This document shows, in pieces, positions 22,171-35,857 of a DNA stretch of 64,000 bases (position 1 is the stretch's first letter; every line of letters begins with the position of its first letter). The DNA comes from Psychrobacillus insolitus (GTDB lineage Bacteria > Bacillota > Bacilli > Bacillales_A > Planococcaceae), in assembly GCF_003254155.1 (NCBI RefSeq), contig NZ_QKZI01000002.1:310001-374000 (forward strand), read 5' to 3'. The notes below the pieces were generated by a model. That model ran no database searches, had not been told where the DNA came from, and was given only the letters and a program-made list of their open reading frames with translations. A program made the position numbers and the translations under genes.

Positions 22171-22497
22171 GGACAATCATGATAGGTGTTTCATGCGTGA
22201 AACACTTGTGATATGAGCTTTCTACTAGATTCGCAGTTTTTACTAAATTTAGCAAAAACTTTAAAAATCTTTTAAAGCGTCCAGGCGAGGCTTTTTTACA
22301 AGGGATAACAGTGTGTTTTGCTATTTCTCTCACAACTTGTGGGTTCTAATTTGAGAGTGTATTCACAGTTATATGAATAGTTCACACTTTTTGAACCTCT
22401 CCAGTATTTCAAGTGATTTGGCTACAAACCGGCATTTGAGCTGGAGTGTAAGCTAATTGCTACCATTCGAAAATATGATTCAGGAGACTAAAGGCCA
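22171..22497 (+). other. Long structured leader ahead of atpI
   Basis: The region holds a hairpin with stem GTGTTTCA / TGAAACAC and loop TGCG (22186-22205), extended by partly paired flanks, and a near-perfect palindrome AGTTTTTaCTAAA / TTTAGcAAAAACT (22235-22260). Neither has a clean T-run. I see no open reading frame with a ribosome site and no riboswitch class I recognise. Confidence 0.45.
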
Positions 22498-22869
22498 ATG
22501 CTAGAAATGCAAGGTATTTTTACTAAGCAAAAAAAATATGAATTTTTTTTGCTCGCAGTTTGTGCAATAGGTTGGGGATTTACCCCGTATTCGACTTTTT
22601 TTGCAGGTATAGCCCTAGGTTCTTTATTTGGTCTGTATAATTTCTGGATTCTAGTCCGTAGAATGGAGAAATTTGATCGTGTTGTAGATGGCCCAGGAGG
22701 GAAAAAAGTAAGTGTTGGTACAGCTTACCGATTTGGATCAGGTATAGCAGCAGTAGCAATAGCGCTTACGTTTCCAGACGAAATCCATTTGATTGGCACG
22801 GTTGTCGGATTAATGATTCCATATGTTCTGCTTATTGTAGAACGGATAATGTTTCATGCAAGAAACTAG
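22498..22869 (+). CDS. atpI: ATP synthase assembly protein I
   Basis: 123 residues with four hydrophobic segments. AtpI is a poorly conserved membrane protein that precedes atpB in F-type operons and helps assemble the c-ring, with a proposed Mg2+/Ca2+ role. It is identified by hydropathy, size and place as first gene of the atp operon. The ATG at 22498 follows CAGGAGA. Confidence 0.85.
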   Translation: MLEMQGIFTKQKKYEFFLLAVCAIGWGFTPYSTFFAGIALGSLFGLYNFWILVRRMEKFDRVVDGPGGKKVSVGTAYRFGSGIAAVAIALTFPDEIHLIGTVVGLMIPYVLLIVERIMFHARN

Positions 22870-22883
22870 TATTTAATACTTGA

Positions 22884-23612
<729 letters not shown>

Positions 23613-23617
23613 TATAA

Positions 23618-23899
<282 letters not shown>

Positions 23900-24018
23900 A
23901 CAATTATTATGGCGGAATCATATCCGCCATTCTCTTTATGTTTGAAAATGAATCAAAACAATTTATTACATTATAGAAGTACCACCTCTTAAAAGCGTTT
24001 GAAAGGAGTGAAACAATC

Positions 24019-24540
24019 GTGTCTTTTGATTACCTTGTACTTGGTGCTGGTGGCACTGGGTTAAACATTTGGGATATTCTAGCTACACTATTCTTCTTTA
24101 CATTACTTATGTTGTTATTGAAGAAAGTAGCATGGGGTCCACTGATGGGGATTATGACTCAACGTGAAGAGTTAGTCGCAAGTGAAATAGTAGCAGCTGA
24201 AACTAGCCGTAAAGAATCACAACGATTACTTGAAGAACAACGTGACTTACTTAAAGAAGCACGTACGGAAGCAATTGCGATTGTAGAGAATGCGAAGAAA
24301 CAAGGCGATGTAACTCGTGATGAAATTATCACAATTGCTCGCAATGAAGCAATCCATTTGAAAGAATCAGCTATCCGTGATATCGATACAGAAAAAGAAA
24401 GAGCGATTGCAGCAGTACGACAAGAAGTCGTTTCACTTTCTGTACTTGCAGCATCTAAAGTTCTTGGGAAAGAAGTTTCCGAAGAAGATAATCGTGCGTT
24501 AATCGAGCAAACGATTGCGAAGGTAGGCGAAGCTAATTGA
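24019..24540 (+). CDS. atpF: ATP synthase F0 subunit b
   Basis: 173 residues: one N-terminal membrane helix (about residues 17-38), then a long charged coiled coil that forms the peripheral stalk. The start is GTG 24019 behind AAAGGAGTG. Its TGA stop overlaps the TTG start of atpH (TTGA), a coupling junction. Confidence 0.95.
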   Translation: MSFDYLVLGAGGTGLNIWDILATLFFFTLLMLLLKKVAWGPLMGIMTQREELVASEIVAAETSRKESQRLLEEQRDLLKEARTEAIAIVENAKKQGDVTRDEIITIARNEAIHLKESAIRDIDTEKERAIAAVRQEVVSLSVLAASKVLGKEVSEEDNRALIEQTIAKVGEAN

Positions 24541-25073
24541 GTAATTCAACTGTAGCAAAGCGTTACGCAATCGCATTATTTGAACTTGCACAACAAAAGA
24601 AAGAGCTTCGTTCAGTGGAAACAGATTTACGCGAGCTTAAAATTGTTTGGACTGGCAATAAAGATTTGAAAGAATTATTCACATCTCCAAAGCTAACTCT
24701 AGACAAGAAAAAAATGCTTATTCGTGAAATCTTTACAAACGCAAATCCGATTATTATCAATACACTTTTAGTGCTTATTGAAAAGAAAAGATTAGACGAA
24801 GTAATTTCAATTATTAATGAGTTTATGGAACTTTCGAATAATGCACAAGGTGTTGCAGAAGCGAAAGTATACTCAACTCGCGAATTAACAGAAGATGAGC
24901 GTGCGCGCATTTCAACTGTTTTTTCAAAAAACGTTGGGAAACAATCTTTACGTATTGAAAATATTGTGGATCCATCATTACTTGGTGGTATTCGTATACA
25001 AATCGGAAACCGCATTTACGATAGCAGTCTAAGTACTAAATTAGATCGTTTAAAACGTAACTTGATCGGTTAA
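24537..25073 (+). CDS. atpH: ATP synthase F1 subunit delta
   Basis: 178 residues with AKRYAIALFELA at the N-terminus and the family's C-terminal DPSLLGGIRIQIGNRIYDSSL. It joins F1 to the b stalk. It starts at a TTG that overlaps the atpF stop, so translation depends on ribosomes finishing atpF. Confidence 0.95.
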   Translation: MSNSTVAKRYAIALFELAQQKKELRSVETDLRELKIVWTGNKDLKELFTSPKLTLDKKKMLIREIFTNANPIIINTLLVLIEKKRLDEVISIINEFMELSNNAQGVAEAKVYSTRELTEDERARISTVFSKNVGKQSLRIENIVDPSLLGGIRIQIGNRIYDSSLSTKLDRLKRNLIG

Positions 25074-25089
25074 TATTATGAAATTATGA

Positions 25090-26610
<1,521 letters not shown>

Positions 26611-26639
26611 TTCTTTTGTCTAAGTGAAAAAAACGATAA

Positions 26640-28969
<2,330 letters not shown>

Positions 28970-28972
28970 TAA

Positions 28973-29398
<426 letters not shown>

Positions 29399-29426
29399 TT
29401 TTATTCAGATAATGAATTTAGTATCG

Positions 29427-29456
29427 AACGGGCAGATTCATATCTGTCCGTTTTTT
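29427..29456 (+). terminator. Terminator of the atp operon
   Basis: An 11-bp stem AACGGGCAGAT / ATCTGTCCGTT (29427-29437 with 29442-29452, one G-U pair) followed by TTTTTT. Confidence 0.93.
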
Positions 29457-29508
29457 ATCATTTTTAGAAGTAACATTCTAAGGAAGATGGTTGAAAAGGA
29501 GTGCGGAG

Positions 29509-29745
29509 ATGGGACTACTAAATGGCGAGCAAGCAATTATTGCAATATTAGCGAATGTATTTTTCATTGGTATTTCATTCTATGCATTACAGGCATTAAT
29601 GATTGAGAAATTCATTAAAAAAAATAAAGTATTTCAAGCACAATTATTTTATATTTTGACGAGTATAGTTATAGGTTCAACTGTTGCAAGTTTTTTCTTG
29701 GATTTAACATCTTGGTCTAATCAACTTCAATACATTTTTGGATAA
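29509..29745 (+). CDS. ywzB: DUF1146 family membrane protein (YwzB-like)
   Basis: 78 residues with two membrane helices (about residues 8-30 and 45-65). It matches the DUF1146/YwzB family, which always lies between the atp operon and murAA in bacilli; its function is unknown. I start at ATG 29509, behind AAAAGGAG; the longer frame from 29491 would include that site. The B. subtilis neighbour ywmB is missing here. Confidence 0.8.
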   Translation: MGLLNGEQAIIAILANVFFIGISFYALQALMIEKFIKKNKVFQAQLFYILTSIVIGSTVASFFLDLTSWSNQLQYIFG

Positions 29746-29749
29746 ACTA

Positions 29750-29802
29750 GATTCTACATGATCATGCAAATACAGGGATAGTTTGTATGATCATGTAGAA
29801 TC
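29750..29802 (+). terminator. 21-bp hairpin with GATTCTACAT ends
   Basis: The left arm 29750-29770 and right arm 29782-29802 pair over 21 bp with a single G-U pair. It starts four bases after the ywzB stop. No T-run follows. The outer GATTCTACAT is shared with the hairpin at 37490. In the rest of the gap up to murAA (29803-30082) I see only AT-rich DNA and a bare TATAAT at 30048. Confidence 0.6.
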
Positions 29803-30082
29803 GTATCTTATTTCCTGGGAAATTATATTTGGAAATAGGTTTTATGATGTACTAATTCGGGTAATTTAACATTAACTACACGAAATCACTTGTATGTACG
29901 TATACTAAAGCAATTTTAAAAATATAACATTTCCATTGGAAAATAGGGCTTTGAATGCTTGTATATAAGCAAATTTAATAGTATGATGAGTACTGTTTTG
30001 AATTACTAAATACTAACATCATTCGTCTTTGTTTAAATACAATAAAATATAATATGAATATATAGAACGCGGAGGGAAAGAA

Positions 30083-31378
30083 TTGGAAAAAATTATTATT
30101 AAGGGTGGTCAAACTTTAAATGGTAAGGTTCGTGTGGAAGGTGCAAAAAATGCAGTACTTCCAGTATTAGCAGCATCTTTACTGGCTACAAAGGGTATTA
30201 ATGTAATAAAAGATGTGCCGACACTTGCTGATGTTTTGACAATAAATGAAGTGTTAAGAAGTTTAAATACGACTATAACGTACAGTCCAGAAAAAAATGA
30301 AGTTCTTATTGATTCTCAGGATAAACTTTCAAGTGAAGCACAATTTGAGTTTGTGAGTAAAATGCGTGCATCTATTTTAGTAATGGGGCCAATTTTGGCG
30401 CGTAATGGTTTTGCTCGTGTTGCGCTTCCAGGTGGTTGTGCAATTGGATCACGTCCAATTGACCAACATTTAAAAGGCTTTGAAGCAATGGGTGCTAAAA
30501 TTTCATTTGGCCATGGTTATGTAGAAGCTGAAATTGATGGTCGTTTACAAGGGGCTAAAATTTATTTAGACGTACCAAGTGTTGGTGCAACTGAAAATAT
30601 TATGACAGCAGCAGCATTAGCTGAAGGTGTTACTTTAATCGAAAATGCTGCCAAAGAACCTGAAATTGTCGATTTAGCTAACTTCATCAATGAAATGGGC
30701 GGAAAAGTAAAAGGCGCTGGAACTGATACAATTCGCATTGAAGGTGTAACTGAATTACACGGTACTGAACATCATATTATTCCTGACCGTATCGAAGCTG
30801 GTACATTCATGGTTGCAGCTGCTATCACAAGAGGCGATGTAATTATTGAAAATGCTGTACCAGAACACATGACTGCACTTATTTCTAAAATGCAAGAAAT
30901 GGGCGTTGAAATCTCAGAAGGAGAAGATGGACTGCGTATTCGTGCAACAAACCAACTTAAATCTGTAGATATTAAAACAATGCCTCATCCTGGATTCCCA
31001 ACTGACATGCAATCACAAATGATGGCATTGATGATGACTTCTCATGGAACAGGAATTATTACCGAAACTGTATTCGAAAATCGTTTCATGCATGTCGAAG
31101 AATTCCGTCGCATGAATGGTAACATGAAAATCGAAGGACGCTCAGTAATCATGGAATCTCCATCTGAGTTACAAGGTGCCGAAGTTGCCGCAACTGATTT
31201 ACGCGCAGCAGCAGCTCTAATACTTGCTGGTCTTGTCGCGGAAGGCATCACTCGCGTAACTGAGCTGTTCCACTTAGATCGTGGATATGTCGATTTCGAT
31301 AAAAAATTAGCTGCATTAGGTGCAGACATCGAGCGTATTGGAAGCGAAGAATCAGAAAAAGTTGTTCAATTCGTCTAA
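30083..31378 (+). CDS. murAA: UDP-N-acetylglucosamine 1-carboxyvinyltransferase (main copy, MurAA)
   Basis: 431 residues. It catalyses the same first committed peptidoglycan step as the murZ product at 6198. The N-terminal [17 protein letters not shown] and active-site [15 protein letters not shown] (Cys119) are intact. Position after ywzB and before spoIID identifies it as the essential B. subtilis MurAA counterpart. The start is TTG 30083 behind GGAGGG. A strong terminator follows, then repeat array B. Confidence 0.96.
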   Translation: MEKIIIKGGQTLNGKVRVEGAKNAVLPVLAASLLATKGINVIKDVPTLADVLTINEVLRSLNTTITYSPEKNEVLIDSQDKLSSEAQFEFVSKMRASILVMGPILARNGFARVALPGGCAIGSRPIDQHLKGFEAMGAKISFGHGYVEAEIDGRLQGAKIYLDVPSVGATENIMTAAALAEGVTLIENAAKEPEIVDLANFINEMGGKVKGAGTDTIRIEGVTELHGTEHHIIPDRIEAGTFMVAAAITRGDVIIENAVPEHMTALISKMQEMGVEISEGEDGLRIRATNQLKSVDIKTMPHPGFPTDMQSQMMALMMTSHGTGIITETVFENRFMHVEEFRRMNGNMKIEGRSVIMESPSELQGAEVAATDLRAAAALILAGLVAEGITRVTELFHLDRGYVDFDKKLAALGADIERIGSEESEKVVQFV

Positions 31379-31385
31379 TATATGT

Positions 31386-31421
31386 AAAACTCCGTGCATT
31401 CATACATGCACGGAGTTTTTT
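31386..31421 (+). terminator. Intrinsic terminator of murAA
   Basis: A perfect 14-bp stem AAAACTCCGTGCAT / ATGCACGGAGTTTT (31386-31399 with 31406-31419), loop TCATAC, with a T-run. Confidence 0.95.
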
Positions 31422-31442
31422 GTGTTTTTTTGTATTTTGATA

Positions 31443-31646
31443 GAGGGTTGTGTGTAACCAGAGAAGGGTTTTGTGGAACTCAAGAGTGTTTGTGTGTAAC
31501 TCGAGAAGGGTTGTGTGGAACTCAAGAGTGTTTGTGTGTAACTGAGAGGTTTGTGTGTAACTGAGAGGTTTGTGTGTAACTGAGAGTGTTTGTGTGGAAC
31601 TCGAGAGTGTTTGTGTGTAACTAGAGGGGATTTTAGTGGAACTCAG
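31443..31646 (+). repeat. GTGTGGAACTC tandem array B (about 10 units)
   Basis: About ten units of 19-21 bp that read GTTTGTGTGTAACT-GAGAG or GTTTGTGTGGAACTC-GAGAGT, with the GTAAC and GGAAC versions largely alternating. It begins about 20 bases after the murAA terminator T-run and ends about 95 bases before spoIID. The period is multiple-of-three only in part, and no reading frame in it has a ribosome site. Confidence 0.9.
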
Positions 31647-31706
31647 TATCTGCTCCTCTCCGTCCTACTCACATTCCAGTAGAAATATAGTTTTTTCTAG
31701 CAAAAC

Positions 31707-31735
31707 TCATTTTTCTGCATCCCGGTACATATTAT
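31707..31735 (+). promoter_or_regulatory. Candidate sigma-E promoter of spoIID
   Basis: TCATTTT (31707-31713; six of seven to kmATATT), 14 bp, then CATATTAT (31728-31735; six of eight to CATACAnT). Transcription would start at or within a few bases of the spoIID ATG at 31742. Confidence 0.5.
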
Positions 31736-31741
31736 ATTTCT

Positions 31742-32698
31742 ATGAAACAAAATATTCTACTAATACTCCTTTGCATAGGCCTCTTGTCGTTACCATTTTT
31801 ATTGATGAAAGAAAAAGATGAACTAGTAGCTCCACCAGAACACATGCAAGAAATTGCTTGTCCTATATTAATCGAAGTAAAGGGGGTACAAGAGAAGATC
31901 CCACTGGAGGAATATATTTTAGGAGTAGTTGCTGCTGAAATGCCCATTACTTTCCATGAAGAAGCTTTAAAGGCACAGTCTATTGCTGCAAGAACGTATG
32001 TGCTAAGGGAGACAGATTATGGAGAAAAGGCTATCTCTAAGACTGTACAGAAGCAAGTATATATAGGTAAGGATGAGCGAAAGAAAAAGTGGGGGGCTTC
32101 GTTTGAATCATATGAAGCCAAACTTGAAAAGGTAGTGAAAGCTACTGCAGGAGAAATAATTGTCTATAATGATGAACTGATTACTGCCATGTTCTTTTCC
32201 ACTAGTAACGGATTAACAGAAAGTGCGGAAAATTATTCTGGAAATGTGATTCCTTACCTCGTTTCAGTCCCAAGTAAAGAAGAGGAACAGTACTCACCAA
32301 AAGTCAACCAGCAGTTTGAATTTACACAAAAAGAGTGGGCATCCACATTTGGATTAAAGTGGTCCGACCAAATAATTCAAACGTTTCAAGTTACAAATAC
32401 AGATTCCAATCGTGTGGAATCACTCCAAATGAATGGAAAAACATGGACTGGTAGAGAAGTACGCACATTATTAGGACTACCCTCTACAGATTTTGATATT
32501 CGTTTTGATACCGACAGAGTGGTTGTAGAAACTATTGGATATGGGCACGGAGTTGGGATGAGCCAATACGGGGCGGAAGTATTGGCGAATGATTCCGTTG
32601 GTTCCAAAGATATCCTTCTCCATTATTATACGGGCACAAAAATAAAATCTTTATCTTCATGTTTAAAATCTTCCTCAATTGCAAACAATAGCAACTAG
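31742..32698 (+). CDS. spoIID: Stage II sporulation protein D
   Basis: 318 residues. A single N-terminal membrane anchor (about residues 4-21) is followed by the peptidoglycan lytic domain with LEEYILGVVAAEMP (catalytic Glu in EMP), ALKAQSIAARTYVL, FFSTSNGLTESAE and GYGHGVGMSQYGAE. SpoIID cuts glycan strands stripped by SpoIIP and drives engulfment from the mother cell. The ATG at 31742 matches the B. subtilis start (MKQ) but has no ribosome site, and the predicted sigma-E start point lies on top of it. The last codons hold a predicted sigma-F promoter for the next gene. Confidence 0.95.
   Translation: MKQNILLILLCIGLLSLPFLLMKEKDELVAPPEHMQEIACPILIEVKGVQEKIPLEEYILGVVAAEMPITFHEEALKAQSIAARTYVLRETDYGEKAISKTVQKQVYIGKDERKKKWGASFESYEAKLEKVVKATAGEIIVYNDELITAMFFSTSNGLTESAENYSGNVIPYLVSVPSKEEEQYSPKVNQQFEFTQKEWASTFGLKWSDQIIQTFQVTNTDSNRVESLQMNGKTWTGREVRTLLGLPSTDFDIRFDTDRVVVETIGYGHGVGMSQYGAEVLANDSVGSKDILLHYYTGTKIKSLSSCLKSSSIANNSN
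32661..32690 (+). promoter_or_regulatory. Sigma-F promoter of spoIIQ, inside the end of spoIID
   Basis: GTTTA (32661-32665) fits the sigma-F -35 GywTA exactly. After 15 bp, GCAAACAATA (32681-32690) fits GgnrAnAnTw at nine of ten places. The start would be about 13 bases before the spoIIQ ATG, just enough for its GAGGTGAT ribosome site. Confidence 0.7.
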
Positions 32699-32709
32699 AG
32701 GTGATGAAA

Positions 32710-33366
32710 ATGAGAGAAGAACAAACGAACAAGCCTTCTCAGAAGAATACAAATCCGAAAAAGCCGTGGTTTTGGCCACTAATTTATACGGGGTTTTCGG
32801 TAGCATTTGTTGGAATGATTTGGGGTTATAATGTGTATGTTACAAGCGACACGGCAGAAGAATCTAAATGGACCGATACAGGTGACCCGGAAAAAGTAGT
32901 AATTGAGACCAATGCGAAAGCAGAATCCATGAAATATCCTTTCAAAGAAACATTGCTAGAAAGCGTTGAAATTGTGCAACACTATTACGATATGGAAGCC
33001 GATGAAACAACACGCGAAAATTCATTGCTTGTGTTCAATCAAACTTTTGTAACCAACACAGGTGTGACATTATCGATGAATGGCGAACCTTTTGAAATAG
33101 TAGCAGCAATGAGTGGGAAAGTTGAAGAAGTAAACTTAGATCCATTTGAAGGCGATGAAATTATTATTTCGCACTCAAATGGAATGCAGACTACCTATCG
33201 TTCAGTTTCTGGCATTCTAGTAAAAGTAGGAGACGAAGTAGAGCAAGGTCAAGCACTAGCAACTGCAGCAGAAAATGAATGGAATCCAACAGCAGGAATT
33301 CACTTGCAATTTGAAGTGTATGAAGATGGTGTATTGATCAATCCAGAATCATTACTAGCATTTTAA
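32710..33366 (+). CDS. spoIIQ: Stage II sporulation protein Q
   Basis: 218 residues: one membrane helix (about residues 24-45), a linker, and a LytM/M23 fold domain at the C-terminus. The usual zinc site is broken: the HxH motif reads HLQ (in AGIHLQFEVYEDG), and the first metal His/Asp motif is absent, as expected for the non-catalytic SpoIIQ that pairs with SpoIIIAH to zip the forespore and mother-cell membranes together during engulfment. I start at ATG 32710, six bases after GAGGTGAT. Only 11 bases separate it from spoIID, though the two act in different cells. Confidence 0.92.
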   Translation: MREEQTNKPSQKNTNPKKPWFWPLIYTGFSVAFVGMIWGYNVYVTSDTAEESKWTDTGDPEKVVIETNAKAESMKYPFKETLLESVEIVQHYYDMEADETTRENSLLVFNQTFVTNTGVTLSMNGEPFEIVAAMSGKVEEVNLDPFEGDEIIISHSNGMQTTYRSVSGILVKVGDEVEQGQALATAAENEWNPTAGIHLQFEVYEDGVLINPESLLAF

Positions 33367-33389
33367 CCTTATTCAGCAGTAGCAATCAT

Positions 33390-33418
33390 TCATATTAGCC
33401 TATACGTATGCATAAAGT
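33390..33418 (+). promoter_or_regulatory. Sigma-E promoter of spoIIID
   Basis: TCATATT (33390-33396) is a perfect kmATATT -35; 14 bp later CATAAAGT (33411-33418) matches CATACAnT at seven of eight places. spoIIID is a known sigma-E target in B. subtilis. Confidence 0.78.
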
Positions 33419-33456
33419 GATGAAAAGTATTCCTTTATTAAGGAAAGGAAGAGTTT

Positions 33457-33732
33457 GTGCACGAAACAATTCGTCATAGATGCATACGGCTAGGTGAGAT
33501 GGTCATTGAAACAAAGAAAACTGTACGTGCCATAGCGAGTACAACAGGTCACTCTAAAAGCACTGTTCACAAAGATTTAACGGAAAGACTCCATTTAGTA
33601 GATCCACTGCTTGCAAAGGAAGTTAAAGAAATTCTTGCATACCATAAATCAGTTAGGCATTTGCGAGGTGGAGAAGCAACGAAACAAAAATGGAGAACGA
33701 AAAAGGAAGATAGGAAAGGTCGTGATTTGTAA
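33457..33732 (+). CDS. spoIIID: Sporulation transcriptional regulator SpoIIID
   Basis: 91 residues. A helix-turn-helix (VRAIASTTGHSKSTVHKDL, about residues 23-41) and the C-terminal basic RHLRGGEATKQKW are the family signature. SpoIIID modulates mother-cell genes between the sigma-E and sigma-K stages. The start is GTG 33457 behind AAAGGAAGAG. It precedes mbl as in B. subtilis and has its own terminator. Confidence 0.95.
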   Translation: MHETIRHRCIRLGEMVIETKKTVRAIASTTGHSKSTVHKDLTERLHLVDPLLAKEVKEILAYHKSVRHLRGGEATKQKWRTKKEDRKGRDL

Positions 33733-33750
33733 CAAGTCACGACCTTTTTT
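33715..33750 (+). terminator. Intrinsic terminator of spoIIID, overlapping its stop codon
   Basis: An 11-bp stem AAAGGTCGTGA / TCACGACCTTT (33715-33725 with 33737-33747) followed by a T-run. The left arm lies in the last codons and the stop codon lies in the loop. Confidence 0.9.
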
Positions 33751-33884
33751 CTGTTGTCAAGCTTTTTGATTGTAGGTAGTATTAAATGGTGTATTTAAGT
33801 CTTTTTTATGATACTATTATAAGTTAGAAATATAACGAAAAAAATTAGATAAAAAGGTTTAGTGGGGAAGGAGAAACGTAGGTG

Positions 33885-34874
33885 ATGTTTGCCAAGGATA
33901 TAGGAATTGATTTAGGTACAGCGAATGTACTCATTCACGTAAAAGGAAAAGGGATTGTTTTAAACGAGCCGTCAGTTGTAGCGATAGATCGCAATACAAA
34001 TAGGGTACTTGCAGTCGGAGAAGAAGCTCGTCAGATGGTAGGAAGAACACCTGGTAATATCGTGGCAATTCGTCCTATGAAAGACGGGGTTATTGCTGAT
34101 TTTGATATAACGGAAGCTATGTTAAAGCACTTTATCAATAAACTAAATGTAAAAGGGTTTTTATCAAAGCCACGTATCCTTATTTGCTGCCCTACGAATA
34201 TTACGAGTGTAGAGCAAAAAGCCATTCGTGAAGCTGCTGAAAAATCAGGTGGTAAGAAAATTTATCTGGAAGAAGAACCAAAAGTAGCTGCCATTGGTGC
34301 TGGAATGGATATTTTCCAACCAAGTGGTAATATGGTTGTCGATATCGGTGGAGGTACAACGGATGTAGCCGTACTTTCGATGGGTGATATCGTAACTTCG
34401 GAATCTATTAAAGTCGCTGGGGATGTTTTTGATAATGATATTCTTCAGTACATAAAAAAAGAGTACAAGCTACTGATCGGGGAGCGTACTTCAGAAAATA
34501 TTAAAATAACAATTGGTACTGTATTCCCAGATAGCCGTCATGAAGAGATGGATATACGTGGACGTGATATGGTTAGTGGATTACCTAGAACAATTACGAT
34601 TAGATCTGTGGAAATCGAAAAAGCATTACGTGAGTCAGTAGCTCTTATTATACAAGCAGCGAAAAATGTATTAGAAAAAACACCGCCTGAATTGTCTGCA
34701 GATATTATTGATCGTGGCGTTATTATTACCGGTGGTGGAGCACTGTTACACGGAATAGATCACCTTCTTATGGGAGAGTTAAAAGTTCCTGTATTTGTTG
34801 CAGAAAACCCAATGGACTGCGTTGCAATAGGAACAGGAATAATGCTAAATCATATCGATAAAATTAAACAATAA
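33885..34874 (+). CDS. mbl: MreB-like actin homologue Mbl
   Basis: 329 residues. Phosphate-binding loops of the actin/HSP70 fold are IGIDLGTANVLIHV (near residue 7), MVVDIGGGTTDVAVLS and VIITGGGALL. The near identity of blocks such as RILICCPTNITSVEQKAI and its place after spoIIID mark it as Mbl, which guides lateral wall synthesis and keeps rod shape, often with LytE/CwlO-type hydrolases. A GTG at 33882 is a better distance (eight bases) from AAGGAG and may be the true start; both give almost the same protein. Confidence 0.95.
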   Translation: MFAKDIGIDLGTANVLIHVKGKGIVLNEPSVVAIDRNTNRVLAVGEEARQMVGRTPGNIVAIRPMKDGVIADFDITEAMLKHFINKLNVKGFLSKPRILICCPTNITSVEQKAIREAAEKSGGKKIYLEEEPKVAAIGAGMDIFQPSGNMVVDIGGGTTDVAVLSMGDIVTSESIKVAGDVFDNDILQYIKKEYKLLIGERTSENIKITIGTVFPDSRHEEMDIRGRDMVSGLPRTITIRSVEIEKALRESVALIIQAAKNVLEKTPPELSADIIDRGVIITGGGALLHGIDHLLMGELKVPVFVAENPMDCVAIGTGIMLNHIDKIKQ

Positions 34875-34878
34875 GAAG

Positions 34879-34940
34879 AAAAGCGGAAGAGCCTATTACT
34901 GTCGGAGCACTGTTTTTCTGCGAAGTGCTTTGCGAAAGAC
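34879..34940 (+). repeat. Decayed copy of the AAAAGCGGAAGCGCC element
   Basis: It begins AAAAGCGGAAGAGCC right after the mbl stop and ends GCGAAAGAC before the flhO ribosome site. It has the same ends, in the same order, as the element at 53979-54064, read on the other strand. Confidence 0.4.
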
Positions 34941-34964
34941 ATTAAATCTAAAGGAGTCCTACAA

Positions 34965-35786
34965 ATGTTTCGTGGATTTCAAACTGTTGCATCAGGCATG
35001 ATTGCACAACAAAGAAAAACTGAATTGTTAACGAATAATATGGCAAATGCCAATACGCCTGGGTATAAAGCAGACCAAACGACCATTCGATCATTTCCAA
35101 ATATGCTATTATCTAGACTCAGTTCCGAGGGGACGTTAAATGGTAAAAAGTTAACAGGAGTTGGCGAGCTAAATACTGGGGTATATATGCAAGAAACAAT
35201 TGGTTTGTTAACACAAGGCCAATTGAAAGAAACTGAATTGAATACAGATATTGCTTTAATCGATGGACAATTACCTCAAGACGCGGAAACTGGTCAAACA
35301 GGTGCGATTTTTTACCGATTAGAGAATTCTGCCGGTGGTGAAGCGTATACTCGTAATGGAAGCTTCACAATTGACGCTGAAGGCTTCTTAACGAATCCAA
35401 ATGGTTTGTATGTACTAGATTCAGAAGGCGAGCGTATACAGCTTCAAAACGACGATTTTCAAGTTGAATCAGATGGCCAAATTTATGAGGATGGTTTGGC
35501 GGTAGCGCAAATTGGTATTTCATTTTCAGCACAACCTGAAACGCTTATGAAGCAAGATAATGGTTTATTTCAAACATCTGATGGTACGAACCTAACTTCT
35601 GCATATGACACCGAAAATGCTAGTTTTTCGATGCAACAAGGATATGTCGAGGGTTCCAATGTAGATACTGCAAGAACCATGACAGATATGTTGACGGCTT
35701 ATCGTGCATTTGAAGCAAACCAAAAAGTCTTGCAAGCTTACGATAAAAGCATGGAAAAAGCAGTAAATGAAGTTGGAAGAGTATAA
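34965..35786 (+). CDS. flhO: Flagellar hook-basal body protein FlhO
   Basis: 273 residues of the rod/hook family (FlgF/FlgG type): the N-terminal heptad helix with TELLTNNMANANTPGYKA, a beta-rich middle, and a C-terminal helix MTDMLTAYRAFEANQKVLQAYD. It should form the distal rod of the basal body outside the membrane. The ATG at 34965 follows AAAGGAG. It is paired with flhP, as in B. subtilis downstream of mbl. Confidence 0.92.
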   Translation: MFRGFQTVASGMIAQQRKTELLTNNMANANTPGYKADQTTIRSFPNMLLSRLSSEGTLNGKKLTGVGELNTGVYMQETIGLLTQGQLKETELNTDIALIDGQLPQDAETGQTGAIFYRLENSAGGEAYTRNGSFTIDAEGFLTNPNGLYVLDSEGERIQLQNDDFQVESDGQIYEDGLAVAQIGISFSAQPETLMKQDNGLFQTSDGTNLTSAYDTENASFSMQQGYVEGSNVDTARTMTDMLTAYRAFEANQKVLQAYDKSMEKAVNEVGRV

Positions 35787-35791
35787 TAAAG

Positions 35792-35832
35792 AAAAGTGCG
35801 AACGCCTTTTTAGAGTATAGCGCTTAGACTAG
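35792..35832 (+). repeat. Decayed AAAAGCG-type element between flhO and flhP
   Basis: AAAAGTGCGAACGCC at the left and AGCGCTTAGACTAG at the right resemble the two ends of the intergenic element described at 53979, with a short T-rich middle. Confidence 0.35.
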
Positions 35833-35857
35833 CAGGCCAGATTGGAGGGACAATTGA

